Assembly: GCF_002003465.1 (NCBI RefSeq) | Contig: NZ_BDDQ01000030.1 | Span: 1 to 64,000, forward strand | Source of the DNA: Caenibacillus caldisaponilyticus | GTDB taxonomy: Bacteria > Bacillota > Bacilli > Bacillales > Sporolactobacillaceae | Length of the DNA stretch: 64,000 nt | Direction of reading: 5' to 3' | Made by a program: the position numbers and the translations under genes | Notes under the pieces: model-generated | What the model saw: only the letters and a program-made list of their open reading frames with translations | Told to the model about the DNA's origin: nothing | Database searches by the model: none | Part shown: positions 63,920 to 64,000 of the stretch, in pieces | Numbering within the stretch: the stretch's first letter is position 1 | How the letters are laid out: each line of letters opens with the position of its first letter

Positions 63920-64000
63920 GTGTGACCCGGCGTATTGGAAGGAAAACCTTCAGGATTGTGTTGTTAGGAAGCCTGAAAACCGATACCTCGAAATCGCCCC
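63920..64000 (+). mobile_element. Possible 5' end of a second group II intron (runs off the window)
   Basis: GTGTG at 63920-63924 fits the GUGYG start of group II introns. Just inside, GTATTGG (63932-63938) pairs with CCGATAC (63980-63986), enclosing two hairpins: AAGG-AAAA-CCTT (63939-63950) and CAGG...CCTG (63951-63975). Such three-way stems are usual in domain I. The rest lies outside the window and no reverse transcriptase is seen, so this is only a structural resemblance. Confidence 0.35.

Noticed and set aside
1-64000. CRISPR array, tRNA or rRNA genes, prophage or complete insertion sequence
   Set aside because: No spaced direct repeats of CRISPR type, no cloverleaf or rRNA landmarks, and no transposase or phage structural genes were seen. 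Only group II intron pieces qualify as mobile DNA.

Overview
The window looks like a chromosomal piece of a spore-forming, GC-rich member of the Bacillaceae (Firmicutes), plausibly a thermophile of the Geobacillus/Caldibacillus sort. The species cannot be fixed from the sequence alone. Three things support this. Much of the content matches the trpP-hit-ecsAB-yhfA-hemEHY-yhfI-lplJ-yhfN neighbourhood known from Bacillus subtilis. Spore-type genes are scattered through it (cwlJ, a YjcZ-type miniprotein, a DUF1657 protein, a GerPA-like protein). Starts are strongly Shine-Dalgarno driven, with frequent TTG and GTG starts. No rRNA, tRNA, CRISPR array or prophage was seen.

Layout. 0-1 kb: the 3' end of a group II intron lies antisense against the end of trpP, and the trpP start overlaps a textbook-like TRAP site (five GAG triplets at 5-nt pitch). 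1.3-5.8 kb: a LytS/LytT sensor pair and a CstA/BtsT-type carbon transporter with a cre-like site between them. 6-13 kb: hit, divergent ecsAB, a YhfA-like transporter, then liaFSR. 13.2-15.7 kb: a decayed MFS gene and a DUF4097 (LiaG-like) protein. 16.2-19.8 kb: the hemE-hemH-hemY haem operon. 19.9-27.3 kb: cwlJ, yhfI, a GNAT enzyme, coaA, a LysE exporter, lplJ and a methyltransferase.

27.5-43.5 kb is the metabolic core: a phenylacetate catabolic cluster (paaK, paaABCD, an EthD-like gene interrupted by a frameshift, three enoyl-CoA hydratases, a 3-hydroxyacyl-CoA dehydrogenase, a thiolase). It is followed by a gamma-carbonic-anhydrase-like protein, a TrpXYZ-type ABC importer, a FlK-like thioesterase and a phenylalanine dehydrogenase. 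Read together this suggests uptake and deamination of phenylalanine feeding phenylacetyl-CoA, which is then epoxidised and beta-oxidised. PaaE, PaaZ and the phenylpyruvate-to-phenylacetate steps are not in the window.

43.7-57.8 kb: a zinc-ribbon protein, a GerPA-like protein, an XRE-cupin regulator divergent from azlCD, an M48 membrane protease, rpiA, ddl, a truncated group II intron 5' end, small spore-type genes, an AT-rich methyltransferase behind a perfect sigma-A promoter, PAP2, a thioesterase, a CocE/NonD hydrolase, and ribU under an FMN riboswitch. 58.2-62.6 kb is a decay zone: a phosphatase, then four consecutive genes broken by frameshifts or stops. The window ends with an unrecognised acidic protein at 63.0-63.9 kb, followed by RNA-like stems that may be the 5' end of another group II intron.
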